DNA of 64,000 bases from Xanthomonas sp. (GTDB lineage: Bacteria > Pseudomonadota > Gammaproteobacteria > Xanthomonadales > Xanthomonadaceae), in NCBI GenBank assembly GCA_018262705.1, contig JADFDQ010000002.1, forward strand, positions 62,001-126,000, given 5' to 3'. This document shows positions 1 through 7,709 of the stretch, one piece after another. The translations under genes and the position numbers were made by a program. Positions within the stretch are counted from its first letter, which is position 1; every line of letters begins with the position of its first letter. The notes under the pieces were generated by a model. That model ran no database searches and was not told the DNA's origin. It was given only the letters and a program-made list of their open reading frames with translations.

Positions 1-621
1 GTGGTCGTGCGCGGCCCGCTGCACGGCGGGGAACGTGAAGTCGCCTGGGCGCTGGCCGCGTTCGGCGCCGGTTCGATGGCGGTGGCGCTGCTGTTGCCAA
101 AATTGCTTGACCGCATTCCGGACCGGCGGGTGATGCTCGCAGCCGCAGTGACCATGGTGGGCGTGCTGCTCGCGGCCACCGGGCTGTGGGCGACCACGCA
201 AGGATCGCTGGGCTGGACGCTGCTGCTCCCGCTTTGGTTTGTTTTCGGCACCGCCTACGCGGGACTGGTGACGCCCGGCGGGCGCCTGCTGCGGCGTTCC
301 GCGGAATCCGACGACTTGCCGTTCCTGTTTGCCGCGCAGTTCTCCTTGTCGCACGCATGCTGGCTGCTGGCGTATCCGTTGGCCGGTTGGGTCGGCGCCC
401 GCTTCGGACTCGGCAGCGCGCTCGCCGCCTTGAGTGGGGTGGCCGTGGTCGGGCTGCTGTCCGCCAAGTGGATGTGGCCGCGCCATGATCCAGATGTGGT
501 TGAACACAGCCATCCTGAACTGGCTGTTGACCATCCACATATCGCGGAGCATCAAGCTGGCGATGGAAGGCATGCGCATTCGTACAGGATTGACGTACTG
601 CATGGACGCTGGCCGCAGTGA
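1..621 (+). CDS. MFS transporter, C-terminal part (5' end outside window)
   Basis: The reading frame is already open at base 1, so this is the C-terminal part of a larger protein and the real start lies upstream. The visible 206 residues hold alternating hydrophobic segments (about 15-35, 45-65, 72-90, 105-130, 135-155) joined by a short DRIPDRR loop. This is the pattern of the second half of a 12-helix major facilitator superfamily exporter in the inner membrane. After the last helix comes a hydrophilic tail of about 45 residues with at least eight histidines, which could bind metal. The substrate cannot be inferred. A yqaA-type pseudogene follows on the same strand. Confidence 0.7.
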   Translation: MVVRGPLHGGEREVAWALAAFGAGSMAVALLLPKLLDRIPDRRVMLAAAVTMVGVLLAATGLWATTQGSLGWTLLLPLWFVFGTAYAGLVTPGGRLLRRSAESDDLPFLFAAQFSLSHACWLLAYPLAGWVGARFGLGSALAALSGVAVVGLLSAKWMWPRHDPDVVEHSHPELAVDHPHIAEHQAGDGRHAHSYRIDVLHGRWPQ

Positions 622-665
622 GCCGTGCACCGCCACCCATGCGTAAAGCATTCGCAGATTGATCG

Positions 666-1111
666 GTGCCCGAGATCGGCGTCTATGCCGCGTTGTTCGC
701 CCTTGCTTTCGTCGCCGCGACGATCCTGACACTGCAGTCGGAGGCGATGCTCACCCGCCTGTTGGGGGCGAACTATTCGCCGATGTGGCTTATCACAATC
801 GGCAGCGTGGGCAACGTGCTGGGTTCGACGGTGAGCTGGATCCGCGGACGCCAGATCGAACGGCCGAGGCATCGCCGCTGGTTCCCGATCAATGAAGCCC
901 AGCTTGAACGGGCGCAGCGTTGGGGCCAGCGGCACGGAAAATGGTCGCTGCTGCTCTGCTGCTCTGCTGCTCTGCTGGGTGCCGGTGGTGGGCGATCCGC
1001 TGAAGCTTATCGCCGGGATTCCGCGAAAACCTTGGTCTATCTATCTCGTGCTGGTGACGATTGCCAAGTGGGACGGTACTGGCATTGGCCGCGGTGGTTC
1101 TCGGTTCTTGA
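666..1111 (+). pseudogene. yqaA: YqaA/DedA-like membrane protein, multiply frameshifted
   Basis: The frame opening at 666 encodes a YqaA-like N-terminus: a hydrophobic start, then a glycine-rich GSVGNVLG segment, a basic loop, and an ERAQRWGQRHGKWSLLL stretch. Inside the 8-bp tandem repeat at 948-977 the frame is lost. The family's next block, WVPVVGDPLKLIAG, continues in a second frame from about 976. Near 1070-1082 the coding signal shifts again, through a short GRYW segment into a frame ending LAAVVLGS before a stop at 1109-1111. With at least two independent shifts this is a decayed gene. YqaA proteins are small inner-membrane proteins of the SNARE-associated/DedA superfamily. Sequencing error could in principle explain one shift but hardly all of them. 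Confidence 0.7.
948..977 (+). repeat. 8-bp tandem repeat (CTGCTGCT) at a frameshift
   Basis: The unit CTGCTGCT occurs three full times and then three quarters of a fourth, inside the yqaA-like pseudogene. Removing two units (16 bp) would join the upstream frame to the downstream WVPVVGDP frame, so repeat expansion by slippage is the simplest cause of the first frameshift. Confidence 0.85.
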
Positions 1112-1518
1112 GCAGAGGCGTGCGCCAATCGCACACCAAGTTTCTTCGCCTGCAGCTGGCCGCTCCACTCAGTCTCAGAGCGCAACTTCGAACATGTTTC
1201 GGATAAGATTGATTTATCGAGGGTAGGAAAGGACTGCTTCCGAGCTCGAACTCACTTCGTTGAAAGCGAGCGTACGGGAGCCTCGCTGCGATGCCTTCCG
1301 CGGCCTCAAGCCCCCACTGATTCGGTCACCGCCGGCTGGCAACACCACTCTATTAGGCCGATCCGGTCATGCGGCGCCTATTGCCCGAACTGATAGTGGT
1401 GTTGGCCCTTAGTTTGGACGACGAGGGCTGCCGCTGGGGCTGCTGCGTAAACACAGGCCGGCGGCGATTCTCGATGAGGTTTGGACTCAGGTTCGTTCCC
1501 TTCCGGATTCCTGGTAGC
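1112..1518. other. non-coding stretch with inverted repeat
   Basis: No convincing gene was found. A perfect 10-bp inverted repeat (CAACACCACT at 1340-1349, AGTGGTGTTG at 1395-1404) encloses a second imperfect stem (about 1352-1358 with 1376-1382). The combination could fold, but arms of this length occur by chance in a window this size. The stretch lies between the yqaA remnant and the 3' end of the Cap15 gene, so it may contain the left edge of the acquired island. Confidence 0.35.
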
Positions 1519-2211
1519 TCAGCTCGCCGCGCCGATTTTCTGGCGCTTGGTCTGGGCTATGACGCGCATGACCGAGTCGTAGGAATTGATACCGTCACAG
1601 TCCTGAGTGATGAACTCAAGTTCGAGTCGGCCTTGAGTCGGCGAGTTGGTCCAATAGTCCCCGGCCAGCACCTTGCCACCGTCTTGCAGCGTCAAGTGGC
1701 CGTACCCACTCGTCAGTTTGTTCTCTTTGTAAGCGGTGCGACGCAGCTCGTATACGTACGCCAAGTGGGTGTCGGTCGTCTTTTCGTCCGTACCCAGGAA
1801 CTCGAACGTGGAACGAGCCGGCTGGCGCTGAGTGAACGACTGGATCGATACAAACAGGTAGGTCTGACGAATCACGAATGCGATCGGGATCGGAGCGGGG
1901 CGATTGCCCTCCTTGTCCTGCCAGTCGGTGTACAGCGTTCCGGCCCAGATACCATGGATGCTGGGCCGACCCAGCCAACGGGCCAGGCGCTTAAACTTCC
2001 AAGGACGATTCGCCAACAAGCCAAACAGCACCGTCGTGAACAGCAGCGCCGTAGAGATCGATTGGAAACCCAGTGCGATGACGGAGGTCTGGCTTCTGTC
2101 GGTAATAGCCAGGCGCAGCAGCACGATCACGGCAGCAGCGCCTACCGTCACGTAGAACGACGCCTTGATGAGGCGCGCGATCTCGGCGAGCGTCAGCGTG
2201 ACCGTTCTCAT
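1519..2211 (-). CDS. cap15: Cap15-type 2TM + beta-barrel effector
   Basis: The protein has 230 residues. Two transmembrane helices lie at about 16-36 and 44-68. They are followed by a soluble, beta-strand-rich region from about residue 84, beginning with SIHGIWAGTLYTDW and ending with a GDYWTNSPTQGRLELEF segment. This layout and these glycine/tryptophan turns match the Cap15 (S-2TM-beta) effectors of CBASS, whose lipocalin-like barrel binds a cyclic oligonucleotide and whose membrane part disrupts the inner membrane. The ATG overlaps the stop of the upstream DAC-like gene by 4 bp, so the two are translationally coupled. It is the last gene of the minus-strand defence locus. The family call is by recognition of layout and motifs; no alignment was run. 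Confidence 0.75.
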   Translation of the reverse strand: MRTVTLTLAEIARLIKASFYVTVGAAAVIVLLRLAITDRSQTSVIALGFQSISTALLFTTVLFGLLANRPWKFKRLARWLGRPSIHGIWAGTLYTDWQDKEGNRPAPIPIAFVIRQTYLFVSIQSFTQRQPARSTFEFLGTDEKTTDTHLAYVYELRRTAYKENKLTSGYGHLTLQDGGKVLAGDYWTNSPTQGRLELEFITQDCDGINSYDSVMRVIAQTKRQKIGAAS

Positions 2212-2672
2212 CCAAGGCGCTCGTGGACCACGCAGCGGCCGTCACTGAAATACGACAATTCGCTACGGGCAGTCAGGATGCCGCAGCCGAGGATGCCCCG
2301 CACCCGACTCGCCAGTGCCGCGGTCATATGGCGGGCGCCCGCAGCGGCAGGTGCCGTGGTTGGCAGCAATGGCAACGGCGGGGAGACGAACTGCGCCAAG
2401 TGGCTCAGTGCTTCGTGTTTGACGTCGACGAAGTGAAAGCCGTCATGCCAGCCGGAACCGACGCTGGACACTTGCGCCAGCGCGGCCGCAATAGCTGCCT
2501 CTCCGAGCACGGGCAAGGACACCTCGGCCACCGGCGGGACATCGAGCCCGAGGAACGACAGCTCGTCGAGCGTCGCGTAGAAGATCACCCCGAGGCCGGC
2601 AAAGTCGCATGGCAATTGCGCGCTCGCGGCGCGCAACACCCCTAGGGCAAATCGTTGCGTAGAGCTTTCCAT
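2208..2672 (-). CDS. inactive diadenylate-cyclase-like (DisA-N) sensor protein
   Basis: The protein has 154 residues and no membrane segment. Residues 40-150 follow the order of a DisA-N/DAC domain: an LGLDVPP lead-in, HDGF at 76-79 where active enzymes have DGA, a linker, GARHM at 112-116 where they have GTRHR, then a strand-rich end with a SELSYFSDGR segment. The changes at both catalytic motifs suggest a nucleotide-binding but inactive domain. Computational surveys have proposed such dead DAC domains (DACN-type) as sensors in nucleotide-based conflict systems. It starts 88 bp after cap3, with a TAGAAT box (2724-2729 on the complement) that might give it its own promoter, and it overlaps cap15 by 4 bp. 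The fold assignment rests on weak motif similarity and needs a profile search. Confidence 0.5.
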   Translation of the reverse strand: MESSTQRFALGVLRAASAQLPCDFAGLGVIFYATLDELSFLGLDVPPVAEVSLPVLGEAAIAAALAQVSSVGSGWHDGFHFVDVKHEALSHLAQFVSPPLPLLPTTAPAAAGARHMTAALASRVRGILGCGILTARSELSYFSDGRCVVHERLG

Positions 2673-2760
2673 TGCGCTGCCGCGTCCCCCTGTACGGACC
2701 AGTCGACCCCCTTGGCGCCGACCATTCTAGCGCCGCGCGGCACCGCATTGCTGTTGCAGC

Positions 2761-3228
2761 CTATCCGCCTTCGCCCGGGACCGGCAGCATGCGCACCGGG
2801 CGCAGCAGCCTGTGGCTGCCCACCCCGACCCAGCCGTCAGCGCCAGTGCCTGCGATCAGGAACAGCAGCGGCGCCCGATGTCGCTCGCAGAGCTCGCGCC
2901 ACGACGCCAGATCGAGTGACGACGGGTGGGGCACAAGCTCGGGGTGCGTATGCCACTCGCCCAGGTACGTCAACGTCCCGCCGCTGTGCCGCCAGCGGTT
3001 CGTCGCGATATGTTGATGCGCCGATGCACTGCGGTGAAAGTGGAAGCGGCTGCCACGATCGGTGGGTGCCGGCTCGGTCGCCTCAATTGCGTGCAGGTGA
3101 TGACCGCGTCGATAGCCGAGCAGGATGCCACCGGCTTCGGGCGCGTCGTGATGCATCTGCCGAAAGCGGCCCAACACCGTCATCACCTCCGGTTCCACCA
3201 ACACTTGGCCCGGGCCACGACCGGGCAT
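2761..3228 (-). CDS. cap3: CBASS JAB-family isopeptidase Cap3
   Basis: This is a JAB/MPN metalloprotease of 155 residues. The zinc site is complete: Glu31 (EAGGILLG), His93 and His95 in EWHTHPELVPHPSSLD, the following serine, and Asp106, giving H-x-H-x10-D. Cap3 proteins cleave the bond that Cap2 makes between the CD-NTase C-terminus and its targets and so reverse or limit CD-NTase activation. The start chosen at 3228 lies 8 bp after the cap2 stop. An ATG at 3252 would overlap cap2 by 16 bp and is an alternative. Further upstream ATGs would run deep into cap2. It is the fourth gene of the CBASS operon. Confidence 0.88.
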   Translation of the reverse strand: MPGRGPGQVLVEPEVMTVLGRFRQMHHDAPEAGGILLGYRRGHHLHAIEATEPAPTDRGSRFHFHRSASAHQHIATNRWRHSGGTLTYLGEWHTHPELVPHPSSLDLASWRELCERHRAPLLFLIAGTGADGWVGVGSHRLLRPVRMLPVPGEGG

Positions 3229-3236
3229 GCGTCCGA

Positions 3237-4907
3237 TCAGGCGCGCGCACATGCGGGGCAGCCGGCGAGCGGTTCGACGTCCTGGTTCTTCAGCGTGCGC
3301 GCCGACACCCCTTCCAGCATCCGCGTGCGGAAGCGGGGCTTCGGGTCGCCTTGCAGCCAAGCAATGGTGAGGTCGGTCGCCAAGGCCGCCGCGGCCATGG
3401 GGGCAGACACCGCGTAAGGGGTAAAGGCCTGGCAACCGGCCACGCGGCGCGCCGGCAGCGGCAGATGCAGATCAAAGCGCGGCGTGCGGTCGAGGTGACG
3501 CAGGCAGCGGAAGCAGGCGTGCTTGGGCGAATCGACCCACACCGCCTGCGTGCACTCGCCGTTGCCGTAAATCCACACGTGCAGCGAGGGCGGACGGACG
3601 GCTTCGGGCAACGCGAGGCGCCATTGGTTCAGGGACAGGCTTACCGTTTCTTCGCCGGTCGCGTTGATGATCAGATCGCCGCGCAGATCGGAGGGTTGCA
3701 CCGGACGGTGCTGCGCGGTGATGCGTGCTCCCGGAAACTGGCGCGTCAACATCTCGGCGAGTGCGACGACCTTGGGTCGGAACAACGATTCGTAGCCCAA
3801 CAGGTGACGTCCGAGGTTGCCGGCCTGCAGACGGTCGGGGTCGATCAGAACCAGTTCGCCGACACCGCGTCCGGCCCCCAGCTTGACCAGCGCCTGGGCA
3901 AGATAGCCGCCGATCGCGCCGGCGCCGACGAGGGTCACGTGCCGATCCTTGAGGCTGGTCGCCTGCAGACTGTTGCGGCCGTGCACATAGTCGGCACCGA
4001 CCTCGCTGACGGTCAGGCGCGTGATCGGGTGCTGTGCGGCCCGGGTGTGAAACAGCTGGCGCAGGCCGGCGGGCTTGCGCGCGAACGCTCGCCGCTTGGT
4101 TACTTCCAACGCGAATTCCACGCCGAACCAGCCGTCCGCGCATTGCAACAGGAACAGCACTCTGGGTAGCGCAAGGCAGCGTTTGTTGCCGAGCACGCGC
4201 TGGATCGCCGCGTACATCGCCGGGTCCCAAGTGCGGATCCAGGTGAACCACTCCTTGACCGTGCGCGGCAACCCGTTCGCGCCAAGCACCGGCGAATGCG
4301 GGCCGCGCAGGATCCAGCACGTAGCTGGCCACGGCTCCGGTGCTGGCCAGCCGCGCACGGCGCACAGCGTCTCCGCTTCTGCCGCGGCGGCTGCAATCAT
4401 CAAATAGCGTTCATCGCCCGCGCCGATCACATACGGAGTCGCTTGCTCAGCGTCGTCGGCCAGCTCACCAAGCAAGATGGGCAGGCCTGCAGGATGCTGG
4501 CCGATAGCCCAGTTCGCGCCAAACTCGCGTGCGAATTCGGCCTGGCGATAGGCTGGGTCGGCGATCAGGCGATCGAGTTCGTCGCGTGCTTGCACCAGGC
4601 ACTGCAGCACGGCATGGTCCGGGCGGTAGCGGTCCAGTACCACCGCGCCGGGCGTGAAGTAGCAAACGTGGCCGCTGGCACTCACGTGTGGCAGCAGTTT
4701 CGGAGCGCCGGCCGGGAGCTCCAGCACGCGTATCATCGGGTAGTCCTGGAACTCCCAGTCCTCGATCTCCAGCTGCACCCGCACCGGGCCGGCCTTGCAA
4801 GCCAGCACGCCCTCAAAGCGCGAACCGCCGCGCCGCCGCGGCAACGGCGTGAACCCGTGCGCGCGCAAGGCGCGACGAACCAAGCCGTTGGTGTCTGTTG
4901 CGACCAT
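3237..4907 (-). CDS. cap2: CBASS E1-E2 fusion ligase Cap2
   Basis: The protein has 556 residues. The N-terminal third resembles a ubiquitin E2 fold with a candidate catalytic Cys82 in the HVCYFTPG segment. The C-terminal third is a ThiF-type E1 adenylation domain with the nucleotide loop GAGAIGG at 328-334, LIDPD at about 354-358, and two CxxC pairs (465/468 and 550/553) expected to bind structural zinc. Cys452 is a candidate E1 cysteine. Cap2 conjugates the CD-NTase C-terminus to other molecules and primes it for signal synthesis in type II CBASS. The frame stays open upstream to 5363, but that part is a shadow of the CD-NTase gene. The true ATG at 4907 overlaps the CD-NTase stop as ATGA. 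Confidence 0.9.
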   Translation of the reverse strand: MVATDTNGLVRRALRAHGFTPLPRRRGGSRFEGVLACKAGPVRVQLEIEDWEFQDYPMIRVLELPAGAPKLLPHVSASGHVCYFTPGAVVLDRYRPDHAVLQCLVQARDELDRLIADPAYRQAEFAREFGANWAIGQHPAGLPILLGELADDAEQATPYVIGAGDERYLMIAAAAAEAETLCAVRGWPAPEPWPATCWILRGPHSPVLGANGLPRTVKEWFTWIRTWDPAMYAAIQRVLGNKRCLALPRVLFLLQCADGWFGVEFALEVTKRRAFARKPAGLRQLFHTRAAQHPITRLTVSEVGADYVHGRNSLQATSLKDRHVTLVGAGAIGGYLAQALVKLGAGRGVGELVLIDPDRLQAGNLGRHLLGYESLFRPKVVALAEMLTRQFPGARITAQHRPVQPSDLRGDLIINATGEETVSLSLNQWRLALPEAVRPPSLHVWIYGNGECTQAVWVDSPKHACFRCLRHLDRTPRFDLHLPLPARRVAGCQAFTPYAVSAPMAAAALATDLTIAWLQGDPKPRFRTRMLEGVSARTLKNQDVEPLAGCPACARA

Positions 4908-6085
4908 CAGCCGGAGGTGGTGGCCCCGACGACCGCCGGGGTCGCGACGGAGGCGGGCGTACGCACCACCGCATCGGCGCCGTTGTCCGGCACGATCAGT
5001 TCCCGTCGGGCCGGAATACGCGGGCCCAGCAACTCGCGCACGTTGTCCACGGCGGTCTGCACCAGACCTGGACCCAACTGCCGGCTCACCCGCAACTGTC
5101 GCGCCAGATGATCGGCACGCGTGGCCGCGTCGTGGCGTTGCGCACGATCTAGGCGATTGAAGTCCTCTTCGCCATCGTCGATCTCGCGCTCGCGCACATC
5201 GCCATTGAGTTCGCGCGCCAGCAGCGTGGCCGCATTCTCCAGCGCCAGGTCGTCGCGTCGCGGCACGGGCTGGAAGGCGCGGGCAACGATCACCATCAAC
5301 AGCACCGAGCTGGGGCCGCCGGTGAGCCACTGGTGGTCGCGCCAGGCCTTGAGGTAGCGGCACACGCGCCGCAGCTGATGCCCGTGCTCACCGAGCTCGT
5401 CGAGACGGTCGTTGAACCAGCGGGCCACCGCCTCCGGGTCCGAGGGCCTCCAGTCGCCGTTGCGCGTGGCCAAGTGGATGCACTCCATGTCCTCCCAGAA
5501 CGATTCGGGCAGTTCGTCGAGATCCGCGGCCTCGTCGAGCGCGGCACTCGCGCGCAGCGAACGCTGCTGCGGGACGGATGCCAGCGTCTTCTCCATGATC
5601 AGCTCGAACTCCGACTCGGGTGCCGCGTACAGCGGCACGTCGATGTGTGCCCATCTGGCGATCCGCACCCGCACGCAATTGTCGGTGCTCCGGTCGAGCG
5701 TCCAGCCGTGCATCTCGCACAGCTCGAGCAGGGCAGTCTCGACCAGGTCGAAATACTGCTTGGCCACCAGCGCGGGCCGACCGTCATCCAACACGCCCAC
5801 CGGCAGGTACACCCCGAAGTCCCAGTCCATGTCTTGCGGCGGCAGATGCGCACGCTGCACACAGGTCCGGTAGGTCCAGGACCCCTGCGTGCGGAAGCGC
5901 GGCCTCACCACGCGGGCCATGCCGAACACGGCGGTCGTGGCTGCTCCGATGCGTTGCCGCAGGTGTTCGCGAATGTGGTTCTTGGCTTCGACCAGCGTGG
6001 CGCGTTGCCGCGCGGTCGGTTCGATCACCTCGTCGAAGCTGTCCGGATCCCCGGCGTTGAGGAACAACTTATGCAGGTTCAACAC
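4907..6085 (-). CDS. dncV: CBASS cyclic-dinucleotide synthase (DncV-type CD-NTase)
   Basis: The protein has 392 residues. The nucleotidyltransferase signature is present: GSWTYRT at 68-74, the metal-binding pair Asp87/Asp89 in QDMDWDFGVYLP, and a third aspartate, Asp149, in HIDVPLYA. These match DncV-like enzymes, which make 3',3'-cGAMP or a related cyclic dinucleotide on phage infection; the exact product cannot be read from sequence. The C-terminus ends in a flexible glycine-containing tail suited to Cap2 conjugation. The start is GTG with GGAGG eight bases upstream, inside the capV 3' end (17-bp overlap). The stop overlaps the cap2 ATG. Confidence 0.92.
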   Translation of the reverse strand: MLNLHKLFLNAGDPDSFDEVIEPTARQRATLVEAKNHIREHLRQRIGAATTAVFGMARVVRPRFRTQGSWTYRTCVQRAHLPPQDMDWDFGVYLPVGVLDDGRPALVAKQYFDLVETALLELCEMHGWTLDRSTDNCVRVRIARWAHIDVPLYAAPESEFELIMEKTLASVPQQRSLRASAALDEAADLDELPESFWEDMECIHLATRNGDWRPSDPEAVARWFNDRLDELGEHGHQLRRVCRYLKAWRDHQWLTGGPSSVLLMVIVARAFQPVPRRDDLALENAATLLARELNGDVREREIDDGEEDFNRLDRAQRHDAATRADHLARQLRVSRQLGPGLVQTAVDNVRELLGPRIPARRELIVPDNGADAVVRTPASVATPAVVGATTSG

Positions 6086-7148
6086 GGCTAACCCTCCGCT
6101 GATGAGGCGCCTGGGCGCCGTGAAAGAAATGGGCCGCGGCCGCGCGATGGGTCAGCACGTCCCGGAAGGCGGGATTGCCCAGGCACGCCTTCGCGCGTTC
6201 ACCGCCGGCACCCAGCAGCACCTCACGCGCGGCCGCATCGGCACGATCCAGAGCGACGGCGCGCGAGCGGGCGTCGGTCAGCGGCTCGTCAACATGGTGG
6301 TAGTGGCCCACCGGCAGGCGGTGGCCGAGCAGTGCATGCACCGCCGACTCCTGCGCCGAGATCGCCAGACCAAACAGGCGCTGTGGGGTGTTGGCCGGGT
6401 TCCAGCCGCCCCAGTCGAAGGTCCCGCCACTACGATTGCGGCGCGGATCGACGGTGAACTTGGACGACATGGTTCCCATGGCGGCCACATGCAGGTGCTC
6501 GCGCGACTGACCAAGGAAGCGCTCCGCCTCGTGCACGGCGAAGAGCCCCGGTGCGTTCGCGTACAGGCCACCGTCAACGTACTGGTTGTGGTCGAAGCAA
6601 TGGCGCGGGAAGTAGCCCGGCGCAGCGCTGGTGGCCAGCGCCACGTCGACCAAGCGGTAGCGGAAATCGCGCGAGAAGTCCGGGTGATGTGGCGTCTTGA
6701 ACATCACGGGCTGGCCGCTGCTGTAATTGATGGCGGGCACGATCACCGGGTGGCGACAGGCGTCGAGCGTGCGATCACCGAACAGCTCCGGGTCTTCGAG
6801 CAGGTGCTGCAGCGGTTTCTGCGAATAGGGCGCGCGCCACAGCCCGGCCAACGAAAAGCGTTTGCGAAAGATGGCCTCACCATGGCGTTCGAACAGAGCC
6901 ACCATGCGCGCGGCCGGGATCTCCAAGGCCACGGCCAATGCGAGGATCCCGCCGATCGACGTGCCGGCGATCAGGTCAAAGCGGGTGGCGATCGGGTCGC
7001 CGATCGCCTGTTCGAGGTCGGCCAGCAGCCGCGCGGTAAACAGACCGCGGAAGCCACCGCCGGACAGCGCAAGAATCTGGAATCGCGCCGCCGCAGGCGG
7101 GGGCGAAGGTGCTTCGCCGCTCTGCGATTGGCCCGCCACAATGCTCAT
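6069..7148 (-). CDS. capV: CBASS patatin-like phospholipase effector CapV
   Basis: The protein has 359 residues. It has the patatin motifs in order: oxyanion-hole GGGFRG at 30-35, nucleophile Ser64 in AGTSIGG, and catalytic Asp192 in VDGGLYANAP. CapV is activated by the cyclic dinucleotide from the adjacent synthase and degrades inner-membrane phospholipids, killing the infected cell. The ATG at 7148 is chosen because GAGGGGAAGG lies just upstream. The open frame runs on to 7235 without a comparable ribosome site. It is the first gene of the operon, so it is read from the promoter that also drives dncV, cap2 and cap3. Confidence 0.92.
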   Translation of the reverse strand: MSIVAGQSQSGEAPSPPPAAARFQILALSGGGFRGLFTARLLADLEQAIGDPIATRFDLIAGTSIGGILALAVALEIPAARMVALFERHGEAIFRKRFSLAGLWRAPYSQKPLQHLLEDPELFGDRTLDACRHPVIVPAINYSSGQPVMFKTPHHPDFSRDFRYRLVDVALATSAAPGYFPRHCFDHNQYVDGGLYANAPGLFAVHEAERFLGQSREHLHVAAMGTMSSKFTVDPRRNRSGGTFDWGGWNPANTPQRLFGLAISAQESAVHALLGHRLPVGHYHHVDEPLTDARSRAVALDRADAAAREVLLGAGGERAKACLGNPAFRDVLTHRAAAAHFFHGAQAPHQRRVSRVEPA

Positions 7149-7196
7149 TCGCCTTCCCCTCGACAGATGGTTGCGTCCCTCATCGTGCCCGCCTCC

Positions 7197-7215
7197 TGTC
7201 GCATACGCTGCGACA
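7197..7215. promoter_or_regulatory. inverted repeat upstream of capV
   Basis: TGTCGCA and TGCGACA face each other across 5 bp, about 50-68 bp before the capV ATG. The position suits an operator or a 5' leader hairpin of the CBASS operon. The arms are short, so chance is possible. Confidence 0.25.
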
Positions 7216-7334
7216 CAACCCCAAGACCTAGACACTGAATGCGACGCTTACCCGGCTATCTTGTGGCGCCCGCCACGGTTTCAAGGGCTGCCCCTTGACG
7301 GCGCCGGCGTGACCGGGGTACGGCTGCCGTCGGG

Positions 7335-7505
7335 CAGGCGGGCGCGGGTTGTCGGCGGCGGTGGCGGCCTGGAAGTAACCGATCGCGGCGGGGACCTAAC
7401 GGTAGCCCGTCGTCGCCATCAGCGCGGGCAGGGCGACCCCTTGGTGGCGTCCCTCGGTGACGAGGCCAGCACGCAAACTGTGGCCACCGACGTCACCTGT
7501 TAGCG
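7335..7505 (-). pseudogene. remnant of a second tyrosine recombinase (C-terminal end)
   Basis: Read on the minus strand, this stretch encodes GDVGGHSLRAGLVTEG, then HQGVALPALM, an in-frame TAG, and IGYFQAATAADNP. The intact recombinase next to it has GDFGGHSLRSGFVTEA, RQGVALPAIM and VGYFQAGGATANP in the same order. The box II HxxR and the catalytic-tyrosine segment are therefore preserved, but a stop codon separates them and nothing upstream of the box is recognisable. It is a decayed, diverged relative of the neighbour and not a recent duplicate. Confidence 0.7.
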
Positions 7506-7709
7506 CTCGCGTTCGGTTGACCCTCCAAGGGCATAGATGCGCACCTGGGTCAGTTCTAGATGCGCACCAACAGACAGTCCCGCGGTCAAGCCACTGGCCA
7601 CCGCGCAGCGTAGGCTGATCTGGTCGCCGTCTTATTTTCGACCACAGTGCCGCGCCAACTGTTTCTGACCGGGGGCAATGAGATCACTAGCCTCGTGACC
7701 GGGCGTCAA

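Noticed and set aside
948-977. Phase-variable switch by the 8-bp repeat
   Set aside because: Later frameshifts in the same gene mean that changing the repeat number alone would not restore a full protein.
1194-1222. A dif-like left end: GTTTCGGATAA matches 9 of 11 bases of a XerC arm
   Set aside because: The other arm does not match, and single-arm matches of this quality are expected several times by chance in 64 kb.
1340-1404. Nested inverted repeats as a structured RNA or attachment site
   Set aside because: A 10-bp perfect inverted repeat with a long loop is expected by chance a few times in the window; kept only as a note in the non-coding entry.
4908-5363. N-terminal extension of Cap2 by 152 residues
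   Set aside because: It reads through the CD-NTase gene in another frame, is arginine- and proline-rich, and a coupled ATG at 4907 gives a normal Cap2.
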